Assembly: GCA_964392245.1 (NCBI GenBank)
Contig: CAYMOX010000010.1
Coordinates: forward strand, 1-64,000
Length of the DNA stretch: 64,000 nt
Reading direction: 5' to 3'
Source: JAAUUJ01 sp964392245
Lineage (GTDB): Bacteria > Cyanobacteriota > Cyanobacteriia > Thermostichales > Thermostichaceae
Both the position numbers and the translations under genes were made by a program. This document shows, piece by piece, positions 40,345-50,783 of this stretch. Every line of letters begins with the position of its first letter. Positions within the stretch are counted from its first letter, which is position 1. Below the pieces are notes generated by a model. The model was not told the DNA's origin and searched no databases. It saw only the letters and a program-made list of their open reading frames with translations.

Positions 40345-43300
40345 ATGATTGCTTTATCCCATTACCAGATCACCCATAAACTCTCTGAGACCCGATATTC
40401 CCTGGTCTATCGCGGCTATCACTCTGCCAATAGATTCCCAGTGGTACTTAAGCTGCTGAAGGATCCTTCTTACTCTCCTGATCGGGTGGCCCGATTGCAG
40501 GGAGAGTACAAGATGCTATGTCAGCTTCAGGTGGAGGGGGTTATCCGTGCCTATGATCTGGAATGGGATCGTCAACATTTGGTGATGGTGCTAGAGGATT
40601 TTGGGGGGGATTCTCTTTCGCTTCTGGGTTTGGCGGGTCGTCTGGAAGTGGAATCGTTTTTAACTCTGGCCCTGGCAATCACTGAAATTGTCGGTCGGCT
40701 GCACGCTGCCCGTGTGATCCACAAAGACTTGAACCCCTCCAATATTCTGCTCAATTCCGAAACTGGCCAGGTGAAATTAATTGATTTTGGCCTCTCGACC
40801 TTTCTGTCCCAGGAAAAGCTTCCCTTTCAGTCTGTGGAATATCTGGAGGGAACCCTGGCCTATATCGCGCCAGAACAGACCGGGCGAATGAATCGGGTTC
40901 TGGACTACCGCTCGGATCTCTATTCCCTGGGAGCAACTTTTTACGAGCTCCTCATCGGTCATCCTCCGTTTCCCCAGCTTGATCCGCTGGAATTGATCCA
41001 CAGCCATATTGCCCGACAACCTCCATCCCCCCAGCAACTCCGTCCAGACATCCCTGAGGTCCTGGCAAACCTGGTCCTGAAACTGCTCAGCAAGAATGCA
41101 GAGGATCGCTATCAGTCGGCCCAGGGCCTGTACAGTGATCTCCAGCGCTGTTATCAGTCCTACCAAACCCAAGGGCAGATCACTGCATTTCCTTTAGCGC
41201 AGGAAGATGGTCCTCTGCGGCTGATCCTGCCTCAAAAGTTATATGGCCGTGATTCGGAGTTAGCCACCCTGCAAGCCTGTTTTGAAGCGGTGAGACAGGG
41301 GCAGCGACAGTTTGTGCTCATCTCTGGGTATGCTGGGGCAGGTAAAACGGCCCTGGTTAATGAACTTCACCGTCCCCTGACAGCAGAGCGAGGCTGGTTT
41401 ATTTCTGGAAAGTACGAGCAGTATAAACGCGACATTCCCTACTTTGCTCTGGCACAAGCCTTCGATGACCTGTGTGGGCAATGGCTGTCGGCAAGTGAAG
41501 ACTGGCTCAATCACTGGAAACAGAGCTTGCTGCAGGTTCTGGGAAACAATGGCCAGGTGCTCATCGATATTATTCCTCGTCTCGAGTTGATCCTGGGTCC
41601 CCAACCGCCACGGGCCTCCGTAGGCAACCGCGAAGCTCAAAATCGCTTGATCCTCCAGTTTCAGCGTTTTCTGACTGCCATTGGGCAGCTGGGATATCCC
41701 TTAATCCTGTTTCTGGATGACCTGCAATGGGCAGATTCTGCGTCTTTAGATCTGATTCTTACCCTTCTGGAGGATCCCGATATTCAATTTCTGCTCGTCA
41801 TCGGGGCTTATCGAGATAATGAAATTGATATTTTACATCCCTTAAATCGGACCCTTGCTGCTCTGGATCAGACAACGATTCCCGTGGAGCGCATTCATGT
41901 TCGCAATCTATCTCTAGCAACTGTCAAAGCCTGGATCGCGGATACGCTTCATGTTGCTCCTGCTGCCTGTCAACCTTTAGTAGAGCAGGTGATGCAAAAA
42001 ACTGCAGGTAATGCCTTTTTTACTGCTGAGTTTTTAAAGTCCCTCTACGCCGAACAACTGCTTACATACAACTATACAAACCGCTATTGGGAATGGGATC
42101 TACAACAGATTGAGGCTAAAGGGATCACTGACAATGTGATTGAACTCATGGCAGCGAAAATTGCCAGCCTCCCCGAAACCACACAACGGATCCTCAAGCT
42201 AGCTGCCTGTATCGGTAATTCTTTTGAATTGTCAATGCTAGGAATGATTGCTCAGCAGAGCATCGGCGGTGTTTTCCACCATTTGCAACCTGCACTGATG
42301 GAGGGGCTGATCAGTCCTACCCATCACCGCTTCACTCTTTATGCTCTGGAAGATGAGACCATTGCCGCCAAAGTGGGTTTTAAGTTTCTGCATGATCGAA
42401 TTCAACAGGCGGCCTATTCTTTGCTTTCCCCTCAGGAACGAGCCGAGTCTCACCGTCAGATCGGGCTGCAGTGGCTGGCTTCGCTCCCAGAAATCGAGCA
42501 GGAGGAACAGATTTTTGATCTGGTCAGTCATCTCAACGCTGGGATGGCTTGTCTGGTTCATCCTCAGGAAACCCTGCAGGCGGCAGATCTGAATCTTCGG
42601 GCTGGACAACAGGCTCTGGCGCAAACTGCCTATGCCTCAGCCTTAACCTACCTGCGCCTGGGTCTTGATCTCCTACCAGCATCAGGGTGGCAAACCCACC
42701 GTTCCCTGGCCTGGGCACTGCACCTGCATACCCTGGAAGCAGAGTACCTGAATACCCATTTTCAGGCGGCGGAGGCCATGGTGGAGCCCCTGCTACAGCG
42801 TGCTCACACCCCCCTGGAACAAGCGCGGGTTTATGAGATCCGGATCCTCTCGTTTATTGCCCAAAATCACATGCAGGAATCCCTTGACATCGGTCTCCAG
42901 GCCCTGCACATGCTGGGAATTGAGTTGGTGGAGCAGCCACCTGAGCTGCCTGAAATTGCAACTTTAGCCCAGTTGCCCCCATTGCAGGCTCCAGAAAAGG
43001 CTGCCGCTCTCAAGCTGCTGGTGTATCTGCATGCTCCCGCCTATATCGCTGTTCCTGAGGTCTTACCCAAACTGGTCTTTACCACGGTGGATCTTTGCTA
43101 TCGATTCGGCCATTCTCCCCTATCAGCCTTTGGGTATGCCTATTACGGCTTGCTGCAGTGTGGGGTCTTCTCCCAGATCGAGCAGGGATATGCCCTGGGA
43201 CAGCTGGCTCAACAATTGTTGGATCAGTACGAACCGCGAGAAATTTGCTGCAAGGTTGAGGTGCTTGTCAACGCCTGCATCCGCCACTGGCGGGATCATG

Positions 43301-46218
43301 CCGCCCTAAGCACCCAGGGGTTACGCCAGGCAATCACCACCGGATTGGATACAGGTGATCTGGAGTATGCCTCCACCGCTGTCGCCACCTGGCATGCCAA
43401 CAGTTTTCTGGTGTCGGAACCCCTGACCTCCATCCATCAACAACAGCAACATTACAAGAGTTTGCTCCATTCTCTGCATCAGGATTTTTATCTCAACTAC
43501 TGCCTCATCTGGGAACAGGTGGTCCTCAATCTACAGGGCAAGTCTGAGGATCCTGGGCGTTTGATCGGGGAAGCGTTTGACGAGCGCAGCATGATCTCCC
43601 ACCTGGAGGAAACCAACAATTACACCTCCCTGTTTGTGGTTCACCTGGTCAGGGCCATGCTGGCTTTTTGGTTCGGGAAGTTTTCGCTGGCCTGGGATTG
43701 CCTGCAGCAGGCTGAGCCCTACCGTGCCAGTGTTGCTGGATTGCTGATTTCAACCCAATACCCTTTTTTACAATCCCTGATTATTTTACAGCTGCTTTCC
43801 GACTGGCCAGAGTCTTCTCACCCTCACCATTTGCAGCAGATCGAAGCCAATCAACACCAAATACAACGGTGGGCTGAGCATGCTCCAATGAACTTTCAAC
43901 ACAAATGGCAGTTGGTAGAAGCAGAAAAGCATCGTCATCAGGGACAGCTCCTCCCTGCCATGCAGGCCTATGAGAAAGCCATTCGAGAGGCCCGCGAGCA
44001 TGGCTACCTTCAGGAGGAGGCTCTGGCCTACGAACTGGCCGCCCACTTTTATCTCGCCCAGGGCTTTGATGAAATTGCCCAAACTTATCTCACTCAGGCG
44101 CTGTATCGCTATGAGCGCTGGCAGGCGGTGGCCAAAGTCCAGGAATTGGATCAACGGTTTCCGATGTTGCGTCCCTCAGGTCAATCGAGAGAAACCCGCA
44201 ATCGCTCCCGCACGACCTCCGATATGTCTCCCCTCTCGCAGTTGGATCTCAAAAGTGTTTTAAAGGCATCCCAAGCCCTGGTGGGCGAGATTCTTCTGGA
44301 TCGACTGTTAACTCGACTGGTCCAAATCCTGCTGGAAAATGCCGGTGCAGAAACGGCAATTCTCCTCCTAGAGAGCCAGGGACAGCTGTGGATCGAAGCG
44401 CAGGGGAGCTTACAGGAGAACAACATTCAGGTTATTCAGCAGCAGCCCACCGCTGAGCAGGTGCCTCTCTCTGTGCTGAATTATGTCTATCGCAGTCGGA
44501 CCAGTGTGGTTTTGGATCATGCCTGTCAGCAAGGCCGATTTACCCAGGATGCCTACATTCAACGGCAACAGGCCCAATCGATCCTCTGTGCCCCCTTGAT
44601 TCACCAGGGGAAGTTTGGCGGCATTATTTATCTTGAGAATGACCTCACCACTGCCGCCTTTAGTGAAGAACGCTTGGAACTCGTGCAATTGCTTTCCAGC
44701 CAGGCTGCCATCGCCATTGCCAATGCTCGTCTGTATGCAGAAGTGAAAGAAAGTGAGAATCGGCTAACCCAGTTTTTAGAAGCAATGCCGGTGGGAATTG
44801 CTGTACTGGACGCCAAGGGCAAACCCTACTACGGTAATCAGCGGGCTGCTGAACTCCTGGGGCAGCCGTTCACGCAAGATTCAGCTCTCACCAATCAAGG
44901 TCATACTTTCCAGGTCTACCGTCAGGGTGAAGATACCCTCTATCCAATTACAGAGATGCCGATCCTGCGAGCGTTAGAGGGGGAAAGAACAGCGGTTGAG
45001 GATATGGAACTGCGACAGGGAACCAAAACCATTCCCCTGGAAATCTGGGGAGCCCCCATTTACGATCAGCAGGGTAAGGTCGCTTTCGGGATGGCAACTT
45101 TTCAGGATATTACGCAACGAAGGCAGTCAGAGAAGATCCTGGCAGAATATAACCGCACCCTGGAAGCCCAGGTTCTGGAGCGGACCCAGGAGTTGCGGCA
45201 TGCCCTAGAAGCATTGCAGGCCACCCAACGAGAATTGATCCTTTCAGAGAAGATGGCAGCCCTGGGTCAACTGGTGGCCAGTATTGCCCATGAGATCAAC
45301 ACTCCCCTGGGAGCGATCCGTGCCTCCATTGGCAACATTACCACTGCCATGAACCGAACTCTGGTGCAGATGCCTCCCCTGCTACAGTTGTTGCCCCCAG
45401 AACGTCAGGCTGATTTTCTCCGGATCATCCAGGCCCTGCGAGACAAGCCTCAGACCACTCTCTCATCCCGGGAGGAAAGGCAATTGCGGGGGCAGCTGAC
45501 AGAGTCGTTGGAGCACTGCGGACTCGACAAGCCAGATCACCTCGCCAGCATTCTCGTAGAGATTGGGCTCACGCAGGATATTCAGCCTTTTTTACCGCTG
45601 CTAGAGGATGCTCATCATGAGCCAATACTGGAGTGTATCCGCGATCTGGCCAGCCAATTGCACAATAGTGAAAATATCCGCCTGGCGATCGAGCGTGTAT
45701 CCAAGATTGTCTTTGCCTTGCGAAGTTATGCCCATCAAAGCAATGTCGGAGATCAGGTGAGCGCCAATGTGGTGGATGGCATTGAAATCGTTCTCACCAT
45801 CTATCAAAATCTTCTCAAGCAGGGAATTTCTGTGATCCGGCACTATGATCCCCACCTGCCCGAGATCTGTTGTTTTCCTGATGAACTCAATCAGGTTTGG
45901 ACTAACCTGATCCACAATGCCATTCATGCCATGAAAGGGGTGGGTCAACTCGATATCACCGCCACACGCATGAATGACCACATTCAGGTGCAGATTACAG
46001 ATTCAGGCTGTGGTATTCCCTCCGAGATCCTTCCTCGCATCTTTGATCCGTTCTTTACGACCAAGCCCAGTGGAGAGGGCAGCGGTCTGGGTCTCGATAT
46101 CGTCCGGCGCATTATTGATAAGCATCAGGGAACCATTCTCGTTGCCAGCGAGCCTGGCTGCACCACGTTTACAGTTACACTTCCCATCGGAGATCTCACT
46201 CCCGCGTCTTCAGGTTGA
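40345..46218 (+). CDS. Ser/Thr kinase-AAA-GAF-PAS-histidine kinase fusion
   Basis: A 1957-residue multidomain sensor, similar in layout to the HstK family of filamentous cyanobacteria. The protein kinase domain (about 1-270) has the VVLKLL Lys, the HKDLNPSNILL loop from H126 and DFGLS. An AAA/STAND ATPase follows with Walker A GYAGAGKT at 328-335 and ILFLDDLQWAD. A helical TPR-like region spans about 700-1290, GAF 1300-1465, PAS 1471-1590. HisKA has H1649 in ASIAHEINTPLGAIRA, and the HATPase lies at about 1845-1950 with DSGCGIP and GEGSGLGLDIV. The start is ATG 40345, since the earlier frame overlaps the oxygenase gene. Confidence 0.92.
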   Translation: MIALSHYQITHKLSETRYSLVYRGYHSANRFPVVLKLLKDPSYSPDRVARLQGEYKMLCQLQVEGVIRAYDLEWDRQHLVMVLEDFGGDSLSLLGLAGRLEVESFLTLALAITEIVGRLHAARVIHKDLNPSNILLNSETGQVKLIDFGLSTFLSQEKLPFQSVEYLEGTLAYIAPEQTGRMNRVLDYRSDLYSLGATFYELLIGHPPFPQLDPLELIHSHIARQPPSPQQLRPDIPEVLANLVLKLLSKNAEDRYQSAQGLYSDLQRCYQSYQTQGQITAFPLAQEDGPLRLILPQKLYGRDSELATLQACFEAVRQGQRQFVLISGYAGAGKTALVNELHRPLTAERGWFISGKYEQYKRDIPYFALAQAFDDLCGQWLSASEDWLNHWKQSLLQVLGNNGQVLIDIIPRLELILGPQPPRASVGNREAQNRLILQFQRFLTAIGQLGYPLILFLDDLQWADSASLDLILTLLEDPDIQFLLVIGAYRDNEIDILHPLNRTLAALDQTTIPVERIHVRNLSLATVKAWIADTLHVAPAACQPLVEQVMQKTAGNAFFTAEFLKSLYAEQLLTYNYTNRYWEWDLQQIEAKGITDNVIELMAAKIASLPETTQRILKLAACIGNSFELSMLGMIAQQSIGGVFHHLQPALMEGLISPTHHRFTLYALEDETIAAKVGFKFLHDRIQQAAYSLLSPQERAESHRQIGLQWLASLPEIEQEEQIFDLVSHLNAGMACLVHPQETLQAADLNLRAGQQALAQTAYASALTYLRLGLDLLPASGWQTHRSLAWALHLHTLEAEYLNTHFQAAEAMVEPLLQRAHTPLEQARVYEIRILSFIAQNHMQESLDIGLQALHMLGIELVEQPPELPEIATLAQLPPLQAPEKAAALKLLVYLHAPAYIAVPEVLPKLVFTTVDLCYRFGHSPLSAFGYAYYGLLQCGVFSQIEQGYALGQLAQQLLDQYEPREICCKVEVLVNACIRHWRDHAALSTQGLRQAITTGLDTGDLEYASTAVATWHANSFLVSEPLTSIHQQQQHYKSLLHSLHQDFYLNYCLIWEQVVLNLQGKSEDPGRLIGEAFDERSMISHLEETNNYTSLFVVHLVRAMLAFWFGKFSLAWDCLQQAEPYRASVAGLLISTQYPFLQSLIILQLLSDWPESSHPHHLQQIEANQHQIQRWAEHAPMNFQHKWQLVEAEKHRHQGQLLPAMQAYEKAIREAREHGYLQEEALAYELAAHFYLAQGFDEIAQTYLTQALYRYERWQAVAKVQELDQRFPMLRPSGQSRETRNRSRTTSDMSPLSQLDLKSVLKASQALVGEILLDRLLTRLVQILLENAGAETAILLLESQGQLWIEAQGSLQENNIQVIQQQPTAEQVPLSVLNYVYRSRTSVVLDHACQQGRFTQDAYIQRQQAQSILCAPLIHQGKFGGIIYLENDLTTAAFSEERLELVQLLSSQAAIAIANARLYAEVKESENRLTQFLEAMPVGIAVLDAKGKPYYGNQRAAELLGQPFTQDSALTNQGHTFQVYRQGEDTLYPITEMPILRALEGERTAVEDMELRQGTKTIPLEIWGAPIYDQQGKVAFGMATFQDITQRRQSEKILAEYNRTLEAQVLERTQELRHALEALQATQRELILSEKMAALGQLVASIAHEINTPLGAIRASIGNITTAMNRTLVQMPPLLQLLPPERQADFLRIIQALRDKPQTTLSSREERQLRGQLTESLEHCGLDKPDHLASILVEIGLTQDIQPFLPLLEDAHHEPILECIRDLASQLHNSENIRLAIERVSKIVFALRSYAHQSNVGDQVSANVVDGIEIVLTIYQNLLKQGISVIRHYDPHLPEICCFPDELNQVWTNLIHNAIHAMKGVGQLDITATRMNDHIQVQITDSGCGIPSEILPRIFDPFFTTKPSGEGSGLGLDIVRRIIDKHQGTILVASEPGCTTFTVTLPIGDLTPASSG

Positions 46219-46437
46219 GGATCTCAGCGGCAACCAAAGAGAGAAATTTGCATGGCAATTTGCAGGAGCATGGTCACCTCTGTGTCCGGCTCAGTTGACG
46301 CACCTCCTGGACTGCGGTTGGCAAGATGGTGGGCAGGGCCAGAAATTCTCAAATGCGGGCGATCCCAGAGAAGAGAGGAAAACCCTATGTCGGCTTTCTC
46401 CGGACTGAGATCCACAATAGAACAAAGGTCGACTTCA

Positions 46438-48057
46438 TTAGCCTTTCAAGGCTGCAGCCCAAACTGAAGGTACTTTCAGCCAGCTAGGTTGCGCTTCAAA
46501 ATCTGTCAAAAGTTGAGCCATGGATCGAGCCCGGCGGTGATCTGCGAACCAGGGAGGTGTAAATGGGAGTCTCCAGGGGGCATAGACAATCGACTTTTGC
46601 GGGTGATCAAGCAAGAAAGTATTGTGAACCCAGCCGTCTCCGGAGGATAGTTCTTCAGCAGGATCCTGTAGGGGATAGGCACCCCAGGTGGTGGTCATAA
46701 GACTATACAGAACAGCAGACCAGCAGTTGACGGCAATGCCTCCGTAGCGAAGATCGGCAATCGCTTGCTGTAACGTACTTTTTAAGTATCGGGAGGTTTG
46801 AGGATCAATCAGGATCATGCAGGACAAGCTTCCCCACACATGATCGTTGACAAAGTCAACCGCTTGAACAAGAAAGTTCGAGGCATCCAGGGAAGGAAGA
46901 CACACCTCTGCCAGAACCCCACAAAACGCCTCCGTCCGCAGTACAAACTCCTCTGGAAAGGGGGACAGATCGCGGATCAACAACCAGGGAAGTCCCTCAG
47001 AAGCATGGCTCCCTAACCGTTGTGCCTGAGGATAGTGCTCCCTAAACTGCTGGTGCCGGATTTCCGCTCCAGGAATAAAGGGGTGATAGGGGGAAATCTG
47101 ATCCAGTTCCTGCTGGAGGCGGTTGAGCAACTCCTGACGTAAGGGCCATTCCCGAGAAGTGATCAGCACCTGAGGGGTATTGCAGTTAAAGCCGCCGTTA
47201 AAGGTGAGGGCACTAGCAATCTGGCGAGCCTGATAGCGCAGATCTTGAGCGGTCCAGTTACCCGGGACCACCAGAATCGGCGTGACACAACCCAGCTCTG
47301 CAGTCATGGGTTTGGGAGGAGAGAGGGATGAGATTTGGCTTTGCAATGCCTGGTAGGTGCGGGTCGATCCGGTGAGATGAATCCGCTCCACCAGAGGATG
47401 TTCACTCAGCCACTGCCCCATCTCAGCATCTCCGGCCACAATCGCCAGAAAGCCAGCCTGGATCAGAGGGGACAGGATGCTTCTGAGACAGGATTCCAGC
47501 TCCTTCAGACAGGGGTTAAGCTTGAGCAGCGTAACGGACTGCTCCACAAAGAGTTGGTGTAACGCATCGCAGGGGGCTAAAGATGTCACATTCCCAGCAC
47601 CCAGGACCAGAGTGACAGCTCCGTGATCAGGAGGATGTCGATACGATTCACCACGGCTGGGGGGATACTTTGGATCGATCCAGATCTCAGCCCGAAAGCC
47701 TGGCCAGAGGAGGGACTCTACAAAACTTGAGGGAAAAACCCGCACCGTGGCTTGACCATTGACGGCAGTGGAGGTGGGTAGAGACCGCTGGATCTGCTGC
47801 AGGCTCCCCATGAGCAGACGCACATAGCGACCTAAACTCATGGGACCCGTCAACCATTCTTCAGCGGCTCGATTGCAGTTGGGATCAATCTTTTTGATCC
47901 GACAGGCTTGCTCCACCCATGCCTGGGCGTGGACCGAGATCAGATGCAGGCATTGCTGTAATAGCTGCACACGCGAATGAAGATCCACCTGGACCCAGCG
48001 TGCTTTTTGCTGATGGAGGTGCCTTAATTGTGCTTGCAGCTCTTGTTCTGAGATCAT
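46438..48057 (-). CDS. Aldehyde dehydrogenase/acyl-CoA reductase-like protein
   Basis: A 539-residue ALDH-superfamily protein with a divergent active site. The nucleotide-binding motif reads LVLGAGNVTSLAPCDAL, closer to LuxC-type acyl-CoA reductases than to the PWNFP of ordinary ALDHs. HLTGSTRTY, TAELGCVTPILVV (with the general-base Glu) and FNGGFNCNTPQVLI (with a candidate catalytic Cys) follow. The canonical active-site Asn of PWNFP is therefore absent or relocated. It starts 17 bases after glgP on the same strand. Acyl-CoA or aldehyde chemistry is inferred; the substrate is unknown. Confidence 0.75.
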   Translation of the reverse strand: MISEQELQAQLRHLHQQKARWVQVDLHSRVQLLQQCLHLISVHAQAWVEQACRIKKIDPNCNRAAEEWLTGPMSLGRYVRLLMGSLQQIQRSLPTSTAVNGQATVRVFPSSFVESLLWPGFRAEIWIDPKYPPSRGESYRHPPDHGAVTLVLGAGNVTSLAPCDALHQLFVEQSVTLLKLNPCLKELESCLRSILSPLIQAGFLAIVAGDAEMGQWLSEHPLVERIHLTGSTRTYQALQSQISSLSPPKPMTAELGCVTPILVVPGNWTAQDLRYQARQIASALTFNGGFNCNTPQVLITSREWPLRQELLNRLQQELDQISPYHPFIPGAEIRHQQFREHYPQAQRLGSHASEGLPWLLIRDLSPFPEEFVLRTEAFCGVLAEVCLPSLDASNFLVQAVDFVNDHVWGSLSCMILIDPQTSRYLKSTLQQAIADLRYGGIAVNCWSAVLYSLMTTTWGAYPLQDPAEELSSGDGWVHNTFLLDHPQKSIVYAPWRLPFTPPWFADHRRARSMAQLLTDFEAQPSWLKVPSVWAAALKG

Positions 48058-48074
48058 GGCTTCACCCGAATCGG

Positions 48075-50675
48075 TTAGGCCCAGCGCATCAGTCGCAGTT
48101 CCAGCGGATCATTAAGATCGGGGTGATGAGGAAGAATCCGCAAGGCCAGACCCTGCAAACCACTGTCATCATAGTGAATATCACCCGAAAAAAGGGCCAA
48201 CTCCTCTTGCTGCTGCACAAAGGTCAGGGGCATCGCCCGTCCCTCCAGAATCTCCCCTTCCTCATCCACGGCACCCAGATACACCTGAACCAGCAGATCC
48301 TGGGGTTCGAGCCCATGCAAACGGATGTGGGCATTCACGGTTAAAGGATCACAGGCTTTGAGTACAGGGCCTTGCTCACCATCCCCTGCTGGTGTGAGGA
48401 GACTGTTGTTGTGGTCGCGGATCTCCACATTGACCACCTGCACTTCATACCAGTGTTCCAGGAGTTTCTGTTGCCAGCGGGTCAAGGAGCGAGCAGCTTG
48501 AAACTGATCCCTTTGCATCCGCAAATGGTACTCACTCAGACGAAAATAGGCCCTCTCCGCATAGTCCTTAACCATCCGTTCTGCACTGAACTGAGGAGCG
48601 TTGAGGCGAATGGCTGTTTTCATCCGCTGGATCCAGATGCGGGGTAGACCCTCCTGACCACGGGTGTAAAACATGGGGGCAATCTCCTCTTCCAGGAGGG
48701 TATAGATGGCATGGGATTCCACCTGATCCTGGTAGTCCCGATCCGCGTATTCCTCCCCTCGACCAATGGGCCAGCCCGTCTGGTGATAATCTGCCTCATC
48801 CCACCAGCCATCCAGAATACTGAGGTTAAGCCCACCGTTCATCGCGGACTTGATGCCACTGGTCCCAGACGCTTCACGGGGACGGAGAGGGTTATTCAGC
48901 CAGATATCGGCCCCAGCCACCATCAGACTGGTGACATACATGTCGTAATCTTCGATGAACACCATGCGGGAGCGAAATTCGGGCTGTCGCGCCGCCTGCA
49001 CGATCTCGCGGATCAGCTCCTTCCCTGGGTTATCTCGGGGATGGGCTTTGCCCGCAAAGATGATCTGAACCGGACGCTCGGGGTGATTCAGAATGCGGCT
49101 GAGGCGTTCCAGATCCTTAAGCAGGAGACTGGCCCGCTTGTAGGTGGCAAAGCGGCGAGCAAAACCAATGGTGAGGATTTCAGGATGTAACACTTCGTGG
49201 GCCTGCTCGATCTCCGCCCGAGAAGCTTCCCGCCGCTGCAGCTGTTCGTAGAGTCGCTGGCGGGTGAAATAAACCAGACGGTTACGGCTGCGCTCGTGGG
49301 TGCGCCAGAGTTCACTATCCGGAATCACGTCCAGTCGTTGCCACAGGGGGGATGTCGGGGGAGCATCCGACCACTCCGGTCCCAGATAGCGATCATAAAG
49401 GTCCTGGTTATCTTCCCCCACCCAGGTGCGCACATGGGCTCCATTGGTTACAGACTGAACGGGAACTTCATTCTCTGGAACCTCCTGCCACAATCCACTG
49501 AACATGCGCCGCGAAACGGCCCCATGCAGGCGGCTGACTCCATTGACAAAACTGGCGGTATTGATCGCCAGCACTGCCATACTAAAAGGGGACTGAAAAT
49601 CACCCGTGTTTTCCCGTCCTAGAGCCAGAAATTCTTCCCGGTGCAACCCCAGAGCGGCATAGTAATTCCCCATGTAGTAATCCACCTTGTCCGGGGGAAA
49701 CAGATCAATTCCGGCAGGCACCGGGGTATGGGTCGTAAACATCTGACTGGACCGGGCCACCTGCAACGCCTCCGCAAACGTGAGCAGCTTCTCAGCCATC
49801 ATGATCCGGATGCGCTCCACCGCCAAAAATGCGGAGTGTCCCTCATTCATATGAAAGACCGTCGGGGTAATCTGTAGAGCCTGCAAAGCTCTCACCCCCC
49901 CGATTCCCAGCATCAATTCCTGATGAATGCGCAGATCTTGATCCCCGCCATAGAGTTCATCACAGATATCCTGGTCGTACTGGCTGTTGGGAACAATGTT
50001 GGTGTCCAGCAGATAGAGGGGCACCCGGCCCACCTGCGCTCTCCAGATCCGGGCATAGACCTCGCGGCCAGGATAACTCACCGTGATCCGGATCTCAGAG
50101 CCATCGGCCTGCCGCATCAGTTCGAGAGGCATGTTGTAGAAATCGTTGACCGGATATCTTTCCTGTTGCCAGCCATCGGAGTTGAGATACTGACGAAAGT
50201 AACCCTTCTGGTAAAGCAGTCCTACCCCCACCAGAGGTAACCCCAGATCACTGGCAGCTTTGAGGTGATCCCCGGCCAGCACCCCCAATCCTCCCGAGTA
50301 GATGGGTAAACAATCTGACAGGCCGTATTCTGCTGAGAAATAGGCGTAGCAATCTCGCTCTCGTCCCTGCGCAGAGACCTCCTTTAGAAACCAGGTTTTG
50401 TCCTGCAGATAGGCTTGCAGAAAGCGATTGGCCCGATCCAGATGGGCAAGGAAACCGCTGTCCTTAGCCAGTTCCAGCAGCCGATCTTGACGGATCTGCC
50501 CCAGAAAAGCGACAGGATTGTGGGCAACGGCATCCCAGAGATCGGGATCCATGCGTCGAAAGAGAGAGGAGATTTCGGTGTTCCAGCTAAAGTAAAGGTT
50601 ATAGGCCAGATGACGTAAAGATTCCAGAGCCTCTGGCAAAAATGGGGTGACCTTAAAGGTACGCAGCGGTCGCAT
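48075..50675 (-). CDS. glgP: Alpha-glucan (glycogen) phosphorylase, GT35
   Basis: An 866-residue phosphorylase of the type with an N-terminal DUF3417 region. MRPLRTFKVTPFLPEALESL is the family N-terminus, so the start is set at ATG 50675; a GTG at 50702 would add nine residues. CYAYFSAEYGLSD, YSGGLGVLAGDHLKAASD and FHMNEGHSAFLAVERI are conserved. The PLP-binding Lys is in EASGTSGIKSAMNGG. It releases glucose-1-phosphate from glycogen. It is shorter and of a different subfamily from E. coli GlgP. It lies between mraY and the ALDH-like gene on the minus strand. Confidence 0.93.
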   Translation of the reverse strand: MRPLRTFKVTPFLPEALESLRHLAYNLYFSWNTEISSLFRRMDPDLWDAVAHNPVAFLGQIRQDRLLELAKDSGFLAHLDRANRFLQAYLQDKTWFLKEVSAQGRERDCYAYFSAEYGLSDCLPIYSGGLGVLAGDHLKAASDLGLPLVGVGLLYQKGYFRQYLNSDGWQQERYPVNDFYNMPLELMRQADGSEIRITVSYPGREVYARIWRAQVGRVPLYLLDTNIVPNSQYDQDICDELYGGDQDLRIHQELMLGIGGVRALQALQITPTVFHMNEGHSAFLAVERIRIMMAEKLLTFAEALQVARSSQMFTTHTPVPAGIDLFPPDKVDYYMGNYYAALGLHREEFLALGRENTGDFQSPFSMAVLAINTASFVNGVSRLHGAVSRRMFSGLWQEVPENEVPVQSVTNGAHVRTWVGEDNQDLYDRYLGPEWSDAPPTSPLWQRLDVIPDSELWRTHERSRNRLVYFTRQRLYEQLQRREASRAEIEQAHEVLHPEILTIGFARRFATYKRASLLLKDLERLSRILNHPERPVQIIFAGKAHPRDNPGKELIREIVQAARQPEFRSRMVFIEDYDMYVTSLMVAGADIWLNNPLRPREASGTSGIKSAMNGGLNLSILDGWWDEADYHQTGWPIGRGEEYADRDYQDQVESHAIYTLLEEEIAPMFYTRGQEGLPRIWIQRMKTAIRLNAPQFSAERMVKDYAERAYFRLSEYHLRMQRDQFQAARSLTRWQQKLLEHWYEVQVVNVEIRDHNNSLLTPAGDGEQGPVLKACDPLTVNAHIRLHGLEPQDLLVQVYLGAVDEEGEILEGRAMPLTFVQQQEELALFSGDIHYDDSGLQGLALRILPHHPDLNDPLELRLMRWA

Positions 50676-50783
50676 GGGGTCTCTTCGTTTGAAACCAAAC
50701 ACTGCTACCCTACCTTGTTCTGTCTTCCACCTCCCTCACTCTTCAGGTTCTATTCAGACCCATAGGCAGGAGGTAACGGATTC

